The notes under the pieces are model-generated. The model saw nothing but the letters and a program-made list of their open reading frames with translations. It made no database searches and was not told where the DNA came from. Positions 42,902-51,761 of a DNA stretch of 64,000 nt are shown one piece after another (the first letter of the stretch is position 1; each line of letters opens with the position of its first letter). The stretch lies in the NCBI GenBank assembly GCA_963663945.1, contig OY760687.1:1612001-1676000 (forward strand), read 5' to 3'. This DNA is from Bin87 sp963663945 (GTDB lineage Bacteria; Chloroflexota; Dehalococcoidia; Lucifugimonadales; UBA3495). The position numbers and the translations under genes were made by a program.

Positions 42902-43366
42902 TTACGCGGCGATAAGATCCTTCGCCTGGGCTTCGGAAATCAGGTCGCCTTCGCTTTCCAGGTGGGCGAGGACGGCGTCGCTGGCGGCCTGCAAGAGCTC
43001 GGCGTCGAGGTTGGCGGCGGCTTCCGCATAGCCAGCCTCTGTCAGGTAGCTGCCAGTCTGCTCACGAAGCTGAGCCAGGGACCATTCGATCTGCGGTCGG
43101 CTGTCCCTAACGTCCTCGGGAAAATCGACGTGGGAACCGCCGGCGCCCAGCTTGTCGTAGCCGCCCTTGTGCCAGTGCCCGCGGGCTCCGTGGGGGTCGA
43201 AGCGGATGATCTCAACGCCATTGACGTCCACGCCGAAGGTGGGACCGCCAAACTTGGCCTTCAAGCAGCGCAGCGGCCAGAGATACATCGTGACGTCGCC
43301 GGTCTTGCTCAACGGGCGAACCATCACGCGGCCCAGATAGGACTCGCCATCAATCATCGTTGCCAT
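42902..43366 (-). CDS. Conserved-looking protein of unknown function
   Basis: 154 aa with a good CAGGAGG ribosome site before the ATG. It begins MATMIDGESYLGRVMVRPLS. Central region TFGVDVNGVEIIRFDPHGARGHWH has His and Asp residues that could bind a metal, and the C-terminal 60 residues are helical and acidic. I do not recognise the family. It converges with argB and lies between terminators. Confidence 0.6.
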   Translation of the reverse strand: MATMIDGESYLGRVMVRPLSKTGDVTMYLWPLRCLKAKFGGPTFGVDVNGVEIIRFDPHGARGHWHKGGYDKLGAGGSHVDFPEDVRDSRPQIEWSLAQLREQTGSYLTEAGYAEAAANLDAELLQAASDAVLAHLESEGDLISEAQAKDLIAA

Positions 43367-43644
43367 GAAAATATCCTCCTGACGGCGGTTTCAATCCGCC
43401 GGGTACTCACTCGCGTATAGTAACACAGAACGCCGATATCTCATCGATCTGCACCTGGTGTGTTGCAAGCGCCCACATCGCAATCCCGCGTCGCGTCGCC
43501 AAGGGGGGATCGCAGATGCCGCCGGTGGCAAACGAGCGCATTGCGGGCGGCAATTGCATCTACCGATGGACCGATGAGGATCCGAAAACCATGCACCGGC
43601 AGGCGTTATACTCGCTGCACCCACGCACAAAGTAGAGAGATGTA

Positions 43645-45015
43645 ATGACCCGTTCAACCCTGAAAATAGGGAGCGTGATGCTGCTGGCCGCGGTTTTCGC
43701 GCTGGCCTTGGCCGCCTGCGGACAGAGCGCGGCGCCGGCGGAACAGCCCGCAGAACCGGATAACCCGACCTCGCTGCCCGCGGTAGCGCCGGCGGCCGGG
43801 GACACCGCGCCGATGGGTGAGCCGACCACCGCGCCCGCAGAGTCGGTCGAGACGACGCCGGCCGTAGTATTGCCCACGGGCGAACTGCCGGCCACCAGAG
43901 CGCCAACGTCGACGCCGGCCGAGGAAGCGAAAGCCAGGCCGATAGCGCAGGACATCCCGAACGTCGAGGGCATCGACGCGTGGCTCAACACGGATGAGGC
44001 TCTGACCATCCAGGAACTGGTTGGAGAGGGCAACGTGGTGCTGGTGGACTTCTGGACCTACACGTGCGTCAACTGCATTCGGACTCTGCCGTTCCTGCGG
44101 GACTGGTGGTCGCAATACGAGGACGATGGCTTGGTGATCCTGGGCATCCACACGCCGGAGTTCGAGTTCGAAAAGGACTACGAAAACGTCGTGGAAGCGC
44201 TGGCGACGCATGAAATCGGATGGCCGGTGGCGCAGGATAACACGCGAGTGACGTGGCGGAACTTCGAGAACCGCTACTGGCCGGCGAAATACCTGTTCAA
44301 CAGCCACGGCGAGATGATCTACTCCCACTTTGGCGAAGGGGCCTACGGCGAGACCGAGCAGAAGATCCGAAATGCGCTGGTGGAAGCCGGCGCTGACCTG
44401 TCGGATGACCCGCTGGACCTGCCGGAAGATCAGGTGCGGGACTCAGCGTTCCAGGCGGCGCGGGTTGGCGGAAGCCCCGCGGTGACGCCTGAGCTGTACG
44501 CCGGCTGGGAACGAAACGTGGGCGTGGCGAGGTCGGGACGGCACCCCTACGTGGCCCAGTTCGAGGACTATTTCCAATCGATCCTCGACGGCGGTAACGG
44601 ACTTATCGACGTTTCCGTGCCGCAGGATCTGAACCCACACCTGCTCTACTTCCAGGGTCAATGGTCGGTGGAACCGGAGCGGATCCGGCACGCGCGGGTG
44701 ACCGAGGATCTGGAGGACTACCTGGCGTTGAACTATGCGGCCAAGAGCGTTAACGCCGTCATCACCTCCGACTCGGGCGAGCCGTATCAGGTGGTGGTCA
44801 CGTTAGACGGAGCGATGCTTACCGAAGAGAATGCGGGCGCGGACATCCAGTGGGACGAGAAGGGCTACTCCTACATCATGGTGGACGAGCCAAGGATGTA
44901 CGGGATCATCGATAATCCTCAGTACCTGCCGCAATCCATCCTGACAATGCGGTCGAATTCCGACGACTTCGGCCTGTTTGCCTTCACCTTCGGCGTGTAC
45001 GCGGAGGGTCCGTGA
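43645..45015 (+). CDS. DipZ-type thioredoxin-family lipoprotein
   Basis: 456 aa. Lipobox signal peptide (hydrophobic stretch then LALAACG, Cys ~28), then an Ala/Pro/Thr-rich linker, a TlpA-like domain with the redox motif TYTCVNCIRTLPF (CVNC, ~148-151), and a beta-rich C-terminal domain as in DipZ-like proteins (LLYFQGQWSV ... YSYIMVDEPRMYGI). The expected site is outside the cytoplasmic membrane. Thiol-disulfide exchange on secreted proteins is the likely role. No ccdA/DsbD-type membrane partner is adjacent. Its stop overlaps the next gene's ATG by one base. lgt at 14545 would lipidate it. Confidence 0.85.
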   Translation: MTRSTLKIGSVMLLAAVFALALAACGQSAAPAEQPAEPDNPTSLPAVAPAAGDTAPMGEPTTAPAESVETTPAVVLPTGELPATRAPTSTPAEEAKARPIAQDIPNVEGIDAWLNTDEALTIQELVGEGNVVLVDFWTYTCVNCIRTLPFLRDWWSQYEDDGLVILGIHTPEFEFEKDYENVVEALATHEIGWPVAQDNTRVTWRNFENRYWPAKYLFNSHGEMIYSHFGEGAYGETEQKIRNALVEAGADLSDDPLDLPEDQVRDSAFQAARVGGSPAVTPELYAGWERNVGVARSGRHPYVAQFEDYFQSILDGGNGLIDVSVPQDLNPHLLYFQGQWSVEPERIRHARVTEDLEDYLALNYAAKSVNAVITSDSGEPYQVVVTLDGAMLTEENAGADIQWDEKGYSYIMVDEPRMYGIIDNPQYLPQSILTMRSNSDDFGLFAFTFGVYAEGP

Positions 45016-45947
45016 TGCGCATCGCTCTGTTGGTCGTTGCGGCGCTCGTCGGGTTGATGGCCTTGACTGCGTGCGGAGGATCGGCGCCGGTGAGCGCGCC
45101 CGCCGAACCCACCGCGGCTCCAGTTCTCCAGTTGCCCACAGTTGACCCGGGAGACGGCTCCATCGAGTCTCACCTGGCGACCAAGGTGCTCGAAGTGGGT
45201 ACGCAACGAGTGGCTTTCCTGCTGAATACCCAGAAAGCGCTGGTGATGGCCCCTCAAGTCCACATAGCGGTGGCGTCCGCTGACGGGTCGGTTCCGCCGA
45301 CGGGGATCACCGCGCCCTACAACGCCTGGCCATACGGGGTTCGGGGGTCGTACGCGGCGCCGGTGGACTTTCCTGCTCCCGGGGACTACACCCTTAAGGT
45401 GATGCCGGTGGGTGGTGAGGTCACCGGAGAGGCGGTGATCGACGTTTCGGTGGTGGCAGATACTCCGATACCTTCGGTTGGGGAGGCTGCGCCGGCCAGC
45501 GAGACCAAAACGCTGAGCGGCGCTACAGAGGTTACTGATCTGACCACCGCGTACGAGCCCGACGCCGAGCTTTATCGCATGTCGGTGGCAGATGCCGTGA
45601 CATCCGGCAAGCCGTCCGTGGTGGTGTTTGCGACGCCGGCTTTCTGCACGAGTCCGACGTGCGGCCCACAGGTGGACACGGTGTCGGAACTGCGGGTGGA
45701 ACACCCGGACGCGGCCAACTACATCCACGTTGAACTGTACGATAATCCGGAAGAGATCCAGGGAGACCTTAGCCGCGCGGAACTGGTTCCCGCAGCGGAC
45801 GAATGGGGGTTCACCCAGATCCCCGGCTGGACCAACGAGTCCTGGGTGTTTGTGCTGGACGGCGACGGTGTGGTGCGACAGAGGTTCGAGGGGTTTGCAA
45901 CGCTGATGGAGTTGGAAGCGGCCTTGGCGGAGGTGGATGGTCTTTAG
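45015..45947 (+). CDS. Thioredoxin-fold lipoprotein
   Basis: 310 aa from the ATG at 45015, which overlaps the previous stop (TGATG) by one base. A GTG just before gives one extra residue. Signal peptide with lipobox LTACG. After a Pro/Ala linker there is a beta-sandwich-like region (~30-150) and a thioredoxin-like domain whose motif FATPAFCTSPTCGPQV has C-x4-C instead of C-x2-C. Likely paired with the preceding DipZ-type protein at the outer face of the membrane. The spaced cysteines may bind copper or do redox chemistry; neither is shown. Confidence 0.75.
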   Translation: MRIALLVVAALVGLMALTACGGSAPVSAPAEPTAAPVLQLPTVDPGDGSIESHLATKVLEVGTQRVAFLLNTQKALVMAPQVHIAVASADGSVPPTGITAPYNAWPYGVRGSYAAPVDFPAPGDYTLKVMPVGGEVTGEAVIDVSVVADTPIPSVGEAAPASETKTLSGATEVTDLTTAYEPDAELYRMSVADAVTSGKPSVVVFATPAFCTSPTCGPQVDTVSELRVEHPDAANYIHVELYDNPEEIQGDLSRAELVPAADEWGFTQIPGWTNESWVFVLDGDGVVRQRFEGFATLMELEAALAEVDGL

Positions 45948-46013
45948 ACTGGCCGGTCCGATGGGATGGGCCACCGGGCTCGACAATTGGTGACAAGCGG
46001 CAAATCCGTGTGA

Positions 46014-46042
46014 TTGACCGGGCAATTGGCGCGTGATAGAGT
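46014..46042 (+). promoter_or_regulatory. Sigma-70 promoter of the T-box/ilvB transcript
   Basis: TTGACC (46014-46019), 17-nt spacer, TAGAGT (46037-46042). Transcription would start near 46049, just before the T-box stem I. Confidence 0.7.
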
Positions 46043-46054
46043 TTTTGATGAATA

Positions 46055-46338
46055 GCTGAGATGGAGACGAGTAAGCGGACGACGAGAGTCGTAGCGAGCC
46101 TGGTGCGGTGAAAGCAGGCACGATCGTCCCGCCCAAAATCCCTCCGGAGCTGCCGGCTGAAATCTGCCTTCCGAAATCGGCAGTAAGTAAGCTCAGGCCG
46201 GGTTCGTTGCCCGTTAGAAGCAACGGGACATGATGGTGTCCTGCCAGAGAGGTCCAATGCTTCCGCGTTGCCGGGAGCTGAGGGCAAATAGGGTGGTACC
46301 GCGGGCAATCGTCCGTCCCTATGGGACGGGCTTTTTTT
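46055..46338 (+). promoter_or_regulatory. T-box leader controlling ilvB
   Basis: The T-box core AGGGTGGTACCGCGGG is at 46290-46305, followed by an intrinsic terminator whose stem GTCCGTCCC / GGGACGGGC lies at 46311-46331 and ends in TTTTTTT. Upstream lie stem I with the AGTA motif (about 46070-46076), the distal stem GGACGA/UCGUCC and the tRNA-contacting apex (GAGAGTCGTAGCGAGCC). In class I T-boxes uncharged tRNA matching the specifier codon stabilises the antiterminator. By alignment to the position after the distal stem and three A residues, the specifier is probably AUC (46138-46140, Ile). ilvB follows directly. Confidence 0.92.
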
Positions 46339-46414
46339 ATGTCGCATTGACATTGATCCGCACGTTCTGGTGGCACGATCTGGCAGACGGAACGACTTGG
46401 TACGGAGATACGCC

Positions 46415-48109
46415 GTGAAACTGAAAGGTGCGGAAATCATCTGCGAGAGCCTGCTGAATGAAGGGGTCGAAGCGCTGTTCGGCCACCCGGGGGGCGCGAT
46501 ACTGCCCTTCTACGATGCACTGTGGTCGTATCCCCAGTTGCGGCACGTGCTGGTCCGGCACGAGCAATCGGCGGCGCATGCGGCCGATGGCTATGCCCGC
46601 ATGACGGGAAAGCCGGGCGTGTGCGTGGCGACGTCAGGACCGGGAGCCACCAACCTGGTGACTGGGATCATGGGCGCCAAGGCGGACAGCGTGCCGCTGG
46701 TCGCGATCACCGGCCAGGTGGCACGGGCTGCATTGGGAACCGAGGCATTCCAGGAGTGCGACATCTGCAGCATCGCCTCGGTGTGCACCAAGCGAACGTA
46801 CCTGGTGCTATCCGCCAGCGACCTGGCGCGCACGATACGCGAGGCGTTCCGGGTTGCCCAGGAAGGACGACCGGGTCCGGTGTTGATCGACGTGCCACGG
46901 GACGTGCAACTGGAGGAGGCGGAGTTCGAGTATCCGGATGCGCCGGCGCTGGCAGAGGCGCGGCTATCCGAAGAAACGCTGGAAAATGTCCGCAAGGCGG
47001 CGGATCTGATCAACCAGGCAGAGCGGCCGGTGATCATTGCGGGTCACGGGATCGTGAACTCGCGGGCGTTTGACGAACTGCTGGCGCTGGCGGAGGGGTC
47101 CGGCATCCCGGTAATCAACACGCTCCTGGGGTTGAGCAGTTTCCCCAGGAACCACCCCCAGAGCCTGGGGATGCTCGGCATGCACGGGATGTACTGGTGC
47201 AACATGGTGGTTGACCAGGCGGACGTCATTGTCGGACTGGGGATGAGGTTCGACGACCGGGTCACAGGCAGGGTGTCGGGGTTTGCCCCGCATGCCAGGA
47301 TTGTGCACCTTGATATCGAGGCCAGCCAGGTGGGCAGAATTGTGCCAGCGGAAGTCCCGCTGGTGGGTGATGCCCGGCCCATACTGCAGGCCCTGGTCCC
47401 GCTGGTGCAGAAGGTTGACCGGTCGGAGTGGATGGCGACGATCTCCCAGCTCAGGTCGCAGCACCCGTCGCTGGCAATTCCACAGAGCGACGCCCTGATG
47501 CCCCAGCAGGTGCTCACCGAGATGAACGAGGTGCTGCAGGCCGACGATAACGCGGTCGTGGTCACCGGCGTGGGCCAGCACCAGATGTGGGCGGCGCAAT
47601 ACCTGTTCCTGAACCAGCCGAACTCGTTCGTCACGTCCGGCGGACTGGGAGCGATGGGATTTGAGGTGCCGGCAGCGCTGGGTGCGCAGTTGGCCCGGCC
47701 CGGATCCACGGTGTGGTCGGTTGCGGGAGACGGCGGATTCCAGATGACCCTGCAGGAACTGATAACCGCCGTGGAAGAGAAGCTGCCCATCAAGATTGCG
47801 CTGTTCAACAACGGATACCTGGGCATGGTGCGGCAGTGGCAGGAGATGTTCTTCGACGGGCATATAAAAGAGGTGCCGATGCCAGGGCCGGACTACGTCA
47901 AGTTGGCCAACGCCTACGGCATTCCGGCGCTGCGTGTAGAGCATCAGGAAGACGTGGCCGCCGCGTTACAGCAGGCGCAGGACTACGATGGCCCGTTCCT
48001 CATCGAATTTGTGGTCGAGCGGGAAACCAACGTGTTCCCCATGGTTCCGCCGGGCGGTTCGCTGGCCGACACGCTGGAAGACCCCAGGACCATGGCCGTG
48101 GCCCGGTGA
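46415..48109 (+). CDS. ilvB: Acetolactate synthase large (catalytic) subunit
   Basis: 564 aa from the GTG at 46415, which has GGAG 8 nt upstream; the longer frame lacks homology before this point. ThDP enzyme motifs: catalytic Glu in LVRHEQSAAHAADGY, SGPGATNLVTG, FAD region GLGMRFDDRVTGRVSGF, and GDGGFQMTLQELITA ... NNGYLGMVRQWQ for Mg-ThDP. The last is the biosynthetic AHAS form. It makes acetolactate or acetohydroxybutyrate for Val/Leu/Ile. It lies behind a T-box leader. No ilvN small subunit or ilvC follows; the next 270 nt hold a dispersed repeat. Confidence 0.95.
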   Translation: MKLKGAEIICESLLNEGVEALFGHPGGAILPFYDALWSYPQLRHVLVRHEQSAAHAADGYARMTGKPGVCVATSGPGATNLVTGIMGAKADSVPLVAITGQVARAALGTEAFQECDICSIASVCTKRTYLVLSASDLARTIREAFRVAQEGRPGPVLIDVPRDVQLEEAEFEYPDAPALAEARLSEETLENVRKAADLINQAERPVIIAGHGIVNSRAFDELLALAEGSGIPVINTLLGLSSFPRNHPQSLGMLGMHGMYWCNMVVDQADVIVGLGMRFDDRVTGRVSGFAPHARIVHLDIEASQVGRIVPAEVPLVGDARPILQALVPLVQKVDRSEWMATISQLRSQHPSLAIPQSDALMPQQVLTEMNEVLQADDNAVVVTGVGQHQMWAAQYLFLNQPNSFVTSGGLGAMGFEVPAALGAQLARPGSTVWSVAGDGGFQMTLQELITAVEEKLPIKIALFNNGYLGMVRQWQEMFFDGHIKEVPMPGPDYVKLANAYGIPALRVEHQEDVAAALQQAQDYDGPFLIEFVVERETNVFPMVPPGGSLADTLEDPRTMAVAR

Positions 48110-48380
48110 CCATAATGAGATCCGCGCCGAATTCCTTACCCACTTCCATAAATCGTCAGGACCACGATTTTCAAGATTTCGGGATTGGCAGGATTGGAAC
48201 CAGGCTGTCACCGAGATCGCCCAATCCTGCCAAATCGTGAAATCCCATGAAAGCTGCTTCTCACGTTTCTTCGCCGCCAAACCGAGTACGCGTGAACGCG
48301 GATGCCGACTTGCCGCTGCGCGGGGTTGGTGGTAGAAATAGGCATCGCCCAGAGAAGATTGCTGCCAACGGAGGTGCAGA
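48110..48380. other. Intergenic region after ilvB carrying an inverted repeat
   Basis: No gene is recognised. It holds the inverted repeat at 48175-48245; the rest shows nothing else. The HTH gene starts after an AACGGAGGTG ribosome site. Confidence 0.4.
48175..48245. repeat. Long inverted repeat downstream of ilvB
   Basis: The arms (GATTTCGGGATTGGCAGGAT... at 48175-48197 and CCAATCCTGCCAAATCGTGA... at 48221-48245) are near-perfect complements separated by 23 nt. The left arm begins with a TTTTCAAGATT-like run, the pattern of dispersed 'AATCCTGCCAATC' repeats found between genes in many environmental genomes. Confidence 0.75.
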
Positions 48381-48791
48381 ATGCCCCGAGTCACTATCCA
48401 GGACGCTTCGCGGATCCTGAACGTTTCGCAGGACGTGATCCGCAAGGATGTCCGCGACGGCAAGCTACAGGCCATCCGGGAAGGCGGCCCGAATGGCAAC
48501 CGGTGGATGGTGGACATCCCGGACGACGTCGAGGCATACACCGACGACTTCAAGGAAGGCATCCACGAATTGGCGCGAAGCCTCACCCCGTGGTGGTACG
48601 ACAACCCCCGGAAAGAAGGCGTTGTGCACTACCTGGAAAGCCTGGGAATTGAGGAAGTGGAACCCTTCTTCCTGTGCGGCGCAAAGGGCGAGGACATCTG
48701 GCCGGCCACCGGTCACGACATGCGGCAGAGGTGCCCCGAGTGCATACTTGAGGTCCACGATCAGGGGCTGCCCATGGAGTCCAGAGAGTAA
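48381..48791 (+). CDS. Helix-turn-helix protein with C-terminal Cys motif
   Basis: 136 aa from the ATG at 48381 with GGAGGTG upstream. The N-terminus is an excisionase/MerR-like HTH: TIQDASRILNVSQDVIRKDVRDGKLQAIRE. This DNA-binding half is followed by a short C-terminal region with CGAKGEDIWPATGHDMRQRCPECILEVHDQG, whose Cys and His pattern suggests a metal or zinc-ribbon-like site. I do not recognise the whole architecture. It sits between ilvB and panE with its own terminator; whether it regulates ilvB is unknown. Confidence 0.7.
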   Translation: MPRVTIQDASRILNVSQDVIRKDVRDGKLQAIREGGPNGNRWMVDIPDDVEAYTDDFKEGIHELARSLTPWWYDNPRKEGVVHYLESLGIEEVEPFFLCGAKGEDIWPATGHDMRQRCPECILEVHDQGLPMESRE

Positions 48792-48814
48792 CCTGGCGAA
48801 CCTCGCAATCGAGT

Positions 48815-48847
48815 ACGAGCCGCAAAATAGCGGCTCGTTTCATTTGC
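48815..48847 (+). terminator. Intrinsic terminator after the HTH gene
   Basis: 9-bp stem ACGAGCCGC / GCGGCTCGT with an AAAATA loop and TTTCATTT. It separates this gene from the convergent panE. Confidence 0.75.
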
Positions 48848-48896
48848 CCGGCAAACGTGGTGGCCATTGGGGGCTCCACAGGCCCCGGATTGCCGA

Positions 48897-49823
48897 TCAC
48901 GCCGTCCCGTTGGCGAACGGTTTCAGGGCGGCGTAGATCACGTCGTTGATCGGTGTGGGGACTCCAGCGGATTCCCCGGCGCGAACCACGGCCCCGTTGA
49001 GCGCCTCCAATTCCATGGGCCGTCCGGCCGACAGGTCGGCGTGCATGGACGCGCTCATGGCGCCTTTGGCCGATTGCATATAGGCGAGAGTGTCGGCGAC
49101 TATCGTCGGGGCCAGGTCGACGCCGGAAGCGCGGCCGGCCCGTTCGATCTCGGACATGCAACCGACGATGATCTTGTGCCACTCGGGACGGGGCAACAGG
49201 TCGCGCAGATATTCGCGGGCCAGCGACGTCGTGCCGGCCATTGTGGTGATAAACAGGAACTTGGTCCATAGGGTGACGGCGATGTCGTCCGACGCCTCAG
49301 CGGGCACGCCGGCATCGCGGAAGGCGGCACAAATGACTTCCGCCTTCGCTTGGTGGGAAGGGTCGCTGCGCCTGATGCTGCCGGTGACGATACGGACGAT
49401 GTCGCCGGCCTGGGTGATGATGCCGGGACCGGAGCGCCCGGCCTCGATGTAGGCCGCTCCCGGCAAGACCACGGCGTCCGGAAAGGCGTCCACCAGAGGC
49501 AGGTAGGAGTCGATGCCGTTCTGGAGACAGAGGATCGCCGTGTCGGGCCCAACCATGGGCGCCATTTGCGGCACGGCCACGGCGTTGTGGTAGGTCTTGG
49601 TGGTGAGCAGAGCCAAATCTACCGGGCCGATTTGGGCAGGGTGGTCGGTGGCGGAACAGGGGACGGTGAAATTGCCGGCCTGGGTTTGCATCAGCAGCCC
49701 GTTGGAACGGATCGCATCAAGGTGTTCGCCGCGGGCGATGAGCGTCACGTCGTGCCCGCCGCGGGCGAGCATCCCGCCGAAGTAGCCGCCGATGCTGCCG
49801 GCGCCCATCACTGCCACTTTCAT
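48897..49823 (-). CDS. panE: 2-dehydropantoate 2-reductase (ApbA/PanE family)
   Basis: 308 aa from the ATG at 49823, preceded by GGGAG. The frame MKVAVMGAGSIGGYFGGMLARGGHDV gives the NADP-binding Rossmann motif. Later IGPVDLALLTTKTY and QNGIDSY are present, then a C-terminal helical domain with KFLFITTMAGTTSLAREY. The family reduces ketopantoate in pantothenate synthesis, but paralogues act on other substrates, so the pathway is likely rather than certain. Confidence 0.85.
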   Translation of the reverse strand: MKVAVMGAGSIGGYFGGMLARGGHDVTLIARGEHLDAIRSNGLLMQTQAGNFTVPCSATDHPAQIGPVDLALLTTKTYHNAVAVPQMAPMVGPDTAILCLQNGIDSYLPLVDAFPDAVVLPGAAYIEAGRSGPGIITQAGDIVRIVTGSIRRSDPSHQAKAEVICAAFRDAGVPAEASDDIAVTLWTKFLFITTMAGTTSLAREYLRDLLPRPEWHKIIVGCMSEIERAGRASGVDLAPTIVADTLAYMQSAKGAMSASMHADLSAGRPMELEALNGAVVRAGESAGVPTPINDVIYAALKPFANGTA

Positions 49824-49906
49824 GGAGTTACTCCCAAATTCAAGCGTTGCATTTTCCAGCGGCAGTATGCCATAGCCGGGAAGCGTGGGGCCTGGTCGCC
49901 GCAACG

Positions 49907-49935
49907 TTGACGGTGGTTGTTCCCGGTGCTACATT
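49907..49935 (+). promoter_or_regulatory. Sigma-70 promoter of the LLM monooxygenase at 49982
   Basis: TTGACG (49907-49912), 17-nt spacer, TACATT (49930-49935). Confidence 0.65.
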
Positions 49936-49981
49936 GGCCAAAATGATGATATTTATCGCCCGAAACTAGAGGAGGGCTCAC

Positions 49982-51110
49982 ATGACCGCCAAAATGGACT
50001 TTGGACTGTTCACCACGTGGAACGCCGTTTACGAGGGCGACAAGGTGCCCCGGGGACCCTGAGTATCAGGGCGGAAAGCTCCTCGAGCCCGCGGCATACA
50101 AGCAGAACTTCCAGGAAATCGACCACATCGAGGCTGCGGGTTGGGACTACGTCTGGCTGGGCGGCGGCCACTTCTCCACCCAGGGCAGCATGGATCCCCA
50201 GTCGCTCATGTTGTCGGCGGTCATCGCCAACCACACCGAGAACATCAGGATCGGCACCTCCATCCACCGTCCGACCCTGCGGCTGCCGGGTGAGACCGTT
50301 TCGGAGCGCGCGCTGCCACACGAACGCTACGCCTTTGACAATCTCCAGCCCGAGGACCCCTTCCAGGTGGCGGAACAGGTAGCCATCGTGGACCAGGTCA
50401 GCGAGGGCCGGTTTATCTACGGGCCAGGGGCGCGTACTCGTGGCTCTGAGGAACGTCGGGAGTACTTCTACGAGTACCTCGAGCTACTCAAGCAGCTCTG
50501 GAACGAGGACCGGTTCTCCGGGTTCGAGGGCAAGTACTTCAACTATCCCGCCTTCTACGAAGACTACATGAGCATCCCCAAGCCGGTGCAGAAGCCGATG
50601 CCCATGCTGCTTCCCGTGGACAGCCAGGAGAGCTTTGTGCCCATGGGCGAGCATGGCTATCGCATTGCCATCGGCGCCGGCAGTTCGCCCCACAACCTGC
50701 GCGGTTCCGCCATCTTGAGGCAGGACGTGCAGGATTACCGCAACGCGTGGTACGACGCCGGTCACGAGGGCGAGCCGAGCACGGTGGTGCGCGTGCCCAC
50801 GCTGGTGGCCGACACCCAGGAGAAGGCGGACCGCCGGGTCGACGACCTGATGAACCTGGCGCGCATCTATTACGCCGGTCGGCTCGCCATCGGAAGCACC
50901 GACGCGGGCAGCGCCGGGCCCGAGGCCACCCAGGAGGTCAACCTCTTCGGCACGCCGGCAGAGGTGGTCGAGAAGATCCACATGTTCCGCGAGCAGTTCA
51001 CCACCGACGAGATCATGTTCGAGTGCAACTGGACATCGTCCGTCCCGAGAGAGGTGGTCATGGACACCCTGAGGTGCATCTCCGAGGATGTGATACCGCA
51101 CTTCAAGTAG
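49982..51110 (+). pseudogene. LLM-class flavin-dependent monooxygenase with a single-base frameshift
   Basis: The ATG at 49982 has a good ribosome site (GGAGGG). The frame reads MTAKMDFGLFTTWNAVYEGDKVP, hits TGA at 50060, and the protein resumes in the +1 frame as GDPEYQGGKLLEPAAYKQNF to 51110. Removing one base in the CCCCGGGG run (50048-50055) restores a complete ~375-aa luciferase-like protein (YVWLGGGHFSTQG, RIGTSIHRPTLRLPGE, EGRFIYGPGARTRGSEERREYF, HMFREQFTTDEIMF). The rest of the gene is intact, so a sequencing or assembly error is more likely than real decay. A terminator follows. The substrate is unknown. Confidence 0.8.
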
Positions 51111-51134
51111 GTTGCGGACAAGTCTAAACAACTG

Positions 51135-51171
51135 GAGGCCGGAACCCGCCAGGTTCCGGCCTCTTCGTTTT
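51135..51171 (+). terminator. Intrinsic terminator after the LLM monooxygenase
   Basis: Perfect 12-bp stem GAGGCCGGAACC / GGTTCCGGCCTC with a 5-nt loop, followed by TTCGTTTT. It lies 24 nt after the stop codon. Confidence 0.9.
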
Positions 51172-51190
51172 GAGCGTTGTTTCGGGAAGG

Positions 51191-51715
51191 CTACTGCTGG
51201 ACGAATCGGCGGTAGACCTCTTCTTCAGACAGTGCTTCCTGGTGGAACCAGTTATCGTCGATGACCCGGTAGACGGCGCTTAGGCGCTCCAGGACCTGGT
51301 TGGTCAATAACAGGGCGTCCAGAGGCGTCTGCGGCATCGCGCGATCGTCCTCAAGGGTCAGAACGGCTTCGGACATGGCACGGATCAGTTCCACGCTGCC
51401 GACATGGGTGGCGTTGCCACGAGCCGTAGCCAGGCTGTGGTAGATGGACGATGCCTCGTGCTGCTTCAGGAGCCTCTCCAGAGTGTGGGGGGGGTCCTCG
51501 ATGGATACTCCCCGGATAGCGGCGGCGCCAGTGAGGGACTCCTGCAGGGCCGCCATGTCGCTGCCGTTCTCCACGGCCAGGCGGGCGAAGCTGTTGATGA
51601 CGCGGGCAGTGTTGTCGGCGCGCTCCAGCCACCGGCCCATCCAGATCAGGTTGTACACCCTGGAATCGGTGAGCCATCGGTCGGGACGATAGGCGATTGA
51701 CCTGGGTTCTACCAT
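51191..51715 (-). CDS. Alpha-E domain protein (short form)
   Basis: 174 aa from the ATG at 51715. Helical alpha-E (DUF403) pattern: SRVYNLIWMGRWLERADNTARVI, ATHVGSVELIRAMSEAVLTLEDDRAMPQTPLDALLL and VLERLSAVYRVIDDNWF. Most alpha-E proteins are about 300 aa; this one lacks much of the usual length. It is the last of three genes with the transglutaminase-like and ATP-grasp genes, a set known from many bacteria and predicted to make or modify a peptide or amide bond; its actual product is unknown. Confidence 0.8.
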   Translation of the reverse strand: MVEPRSIAYRPDRWLTDSRVYNLIWMGRWLERADNTARVINSFARLAVENGSDMAALQESLTGAAAIRGVSIEDPPHTLERLLKQHEASSIYHSLATARGNATHVGSVELIRAMSEAVLTLEDDRAMPQTPLDALLLTNQVLERLSAVYRVIDDNWFHQEALSEEEVYRRFVQQ

Positions 51716-51761
51716 GATGGAAACGACTCCTGTCAGGGGATGGGGTGGGGCAGGATTGAGG

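Noticed and set aside
50060..50062. Second selenocysteine TGA, in the LLM gene
   Set aside because: The conserved protein continues in another frame rather than through the TGA, so this is a frameshift.
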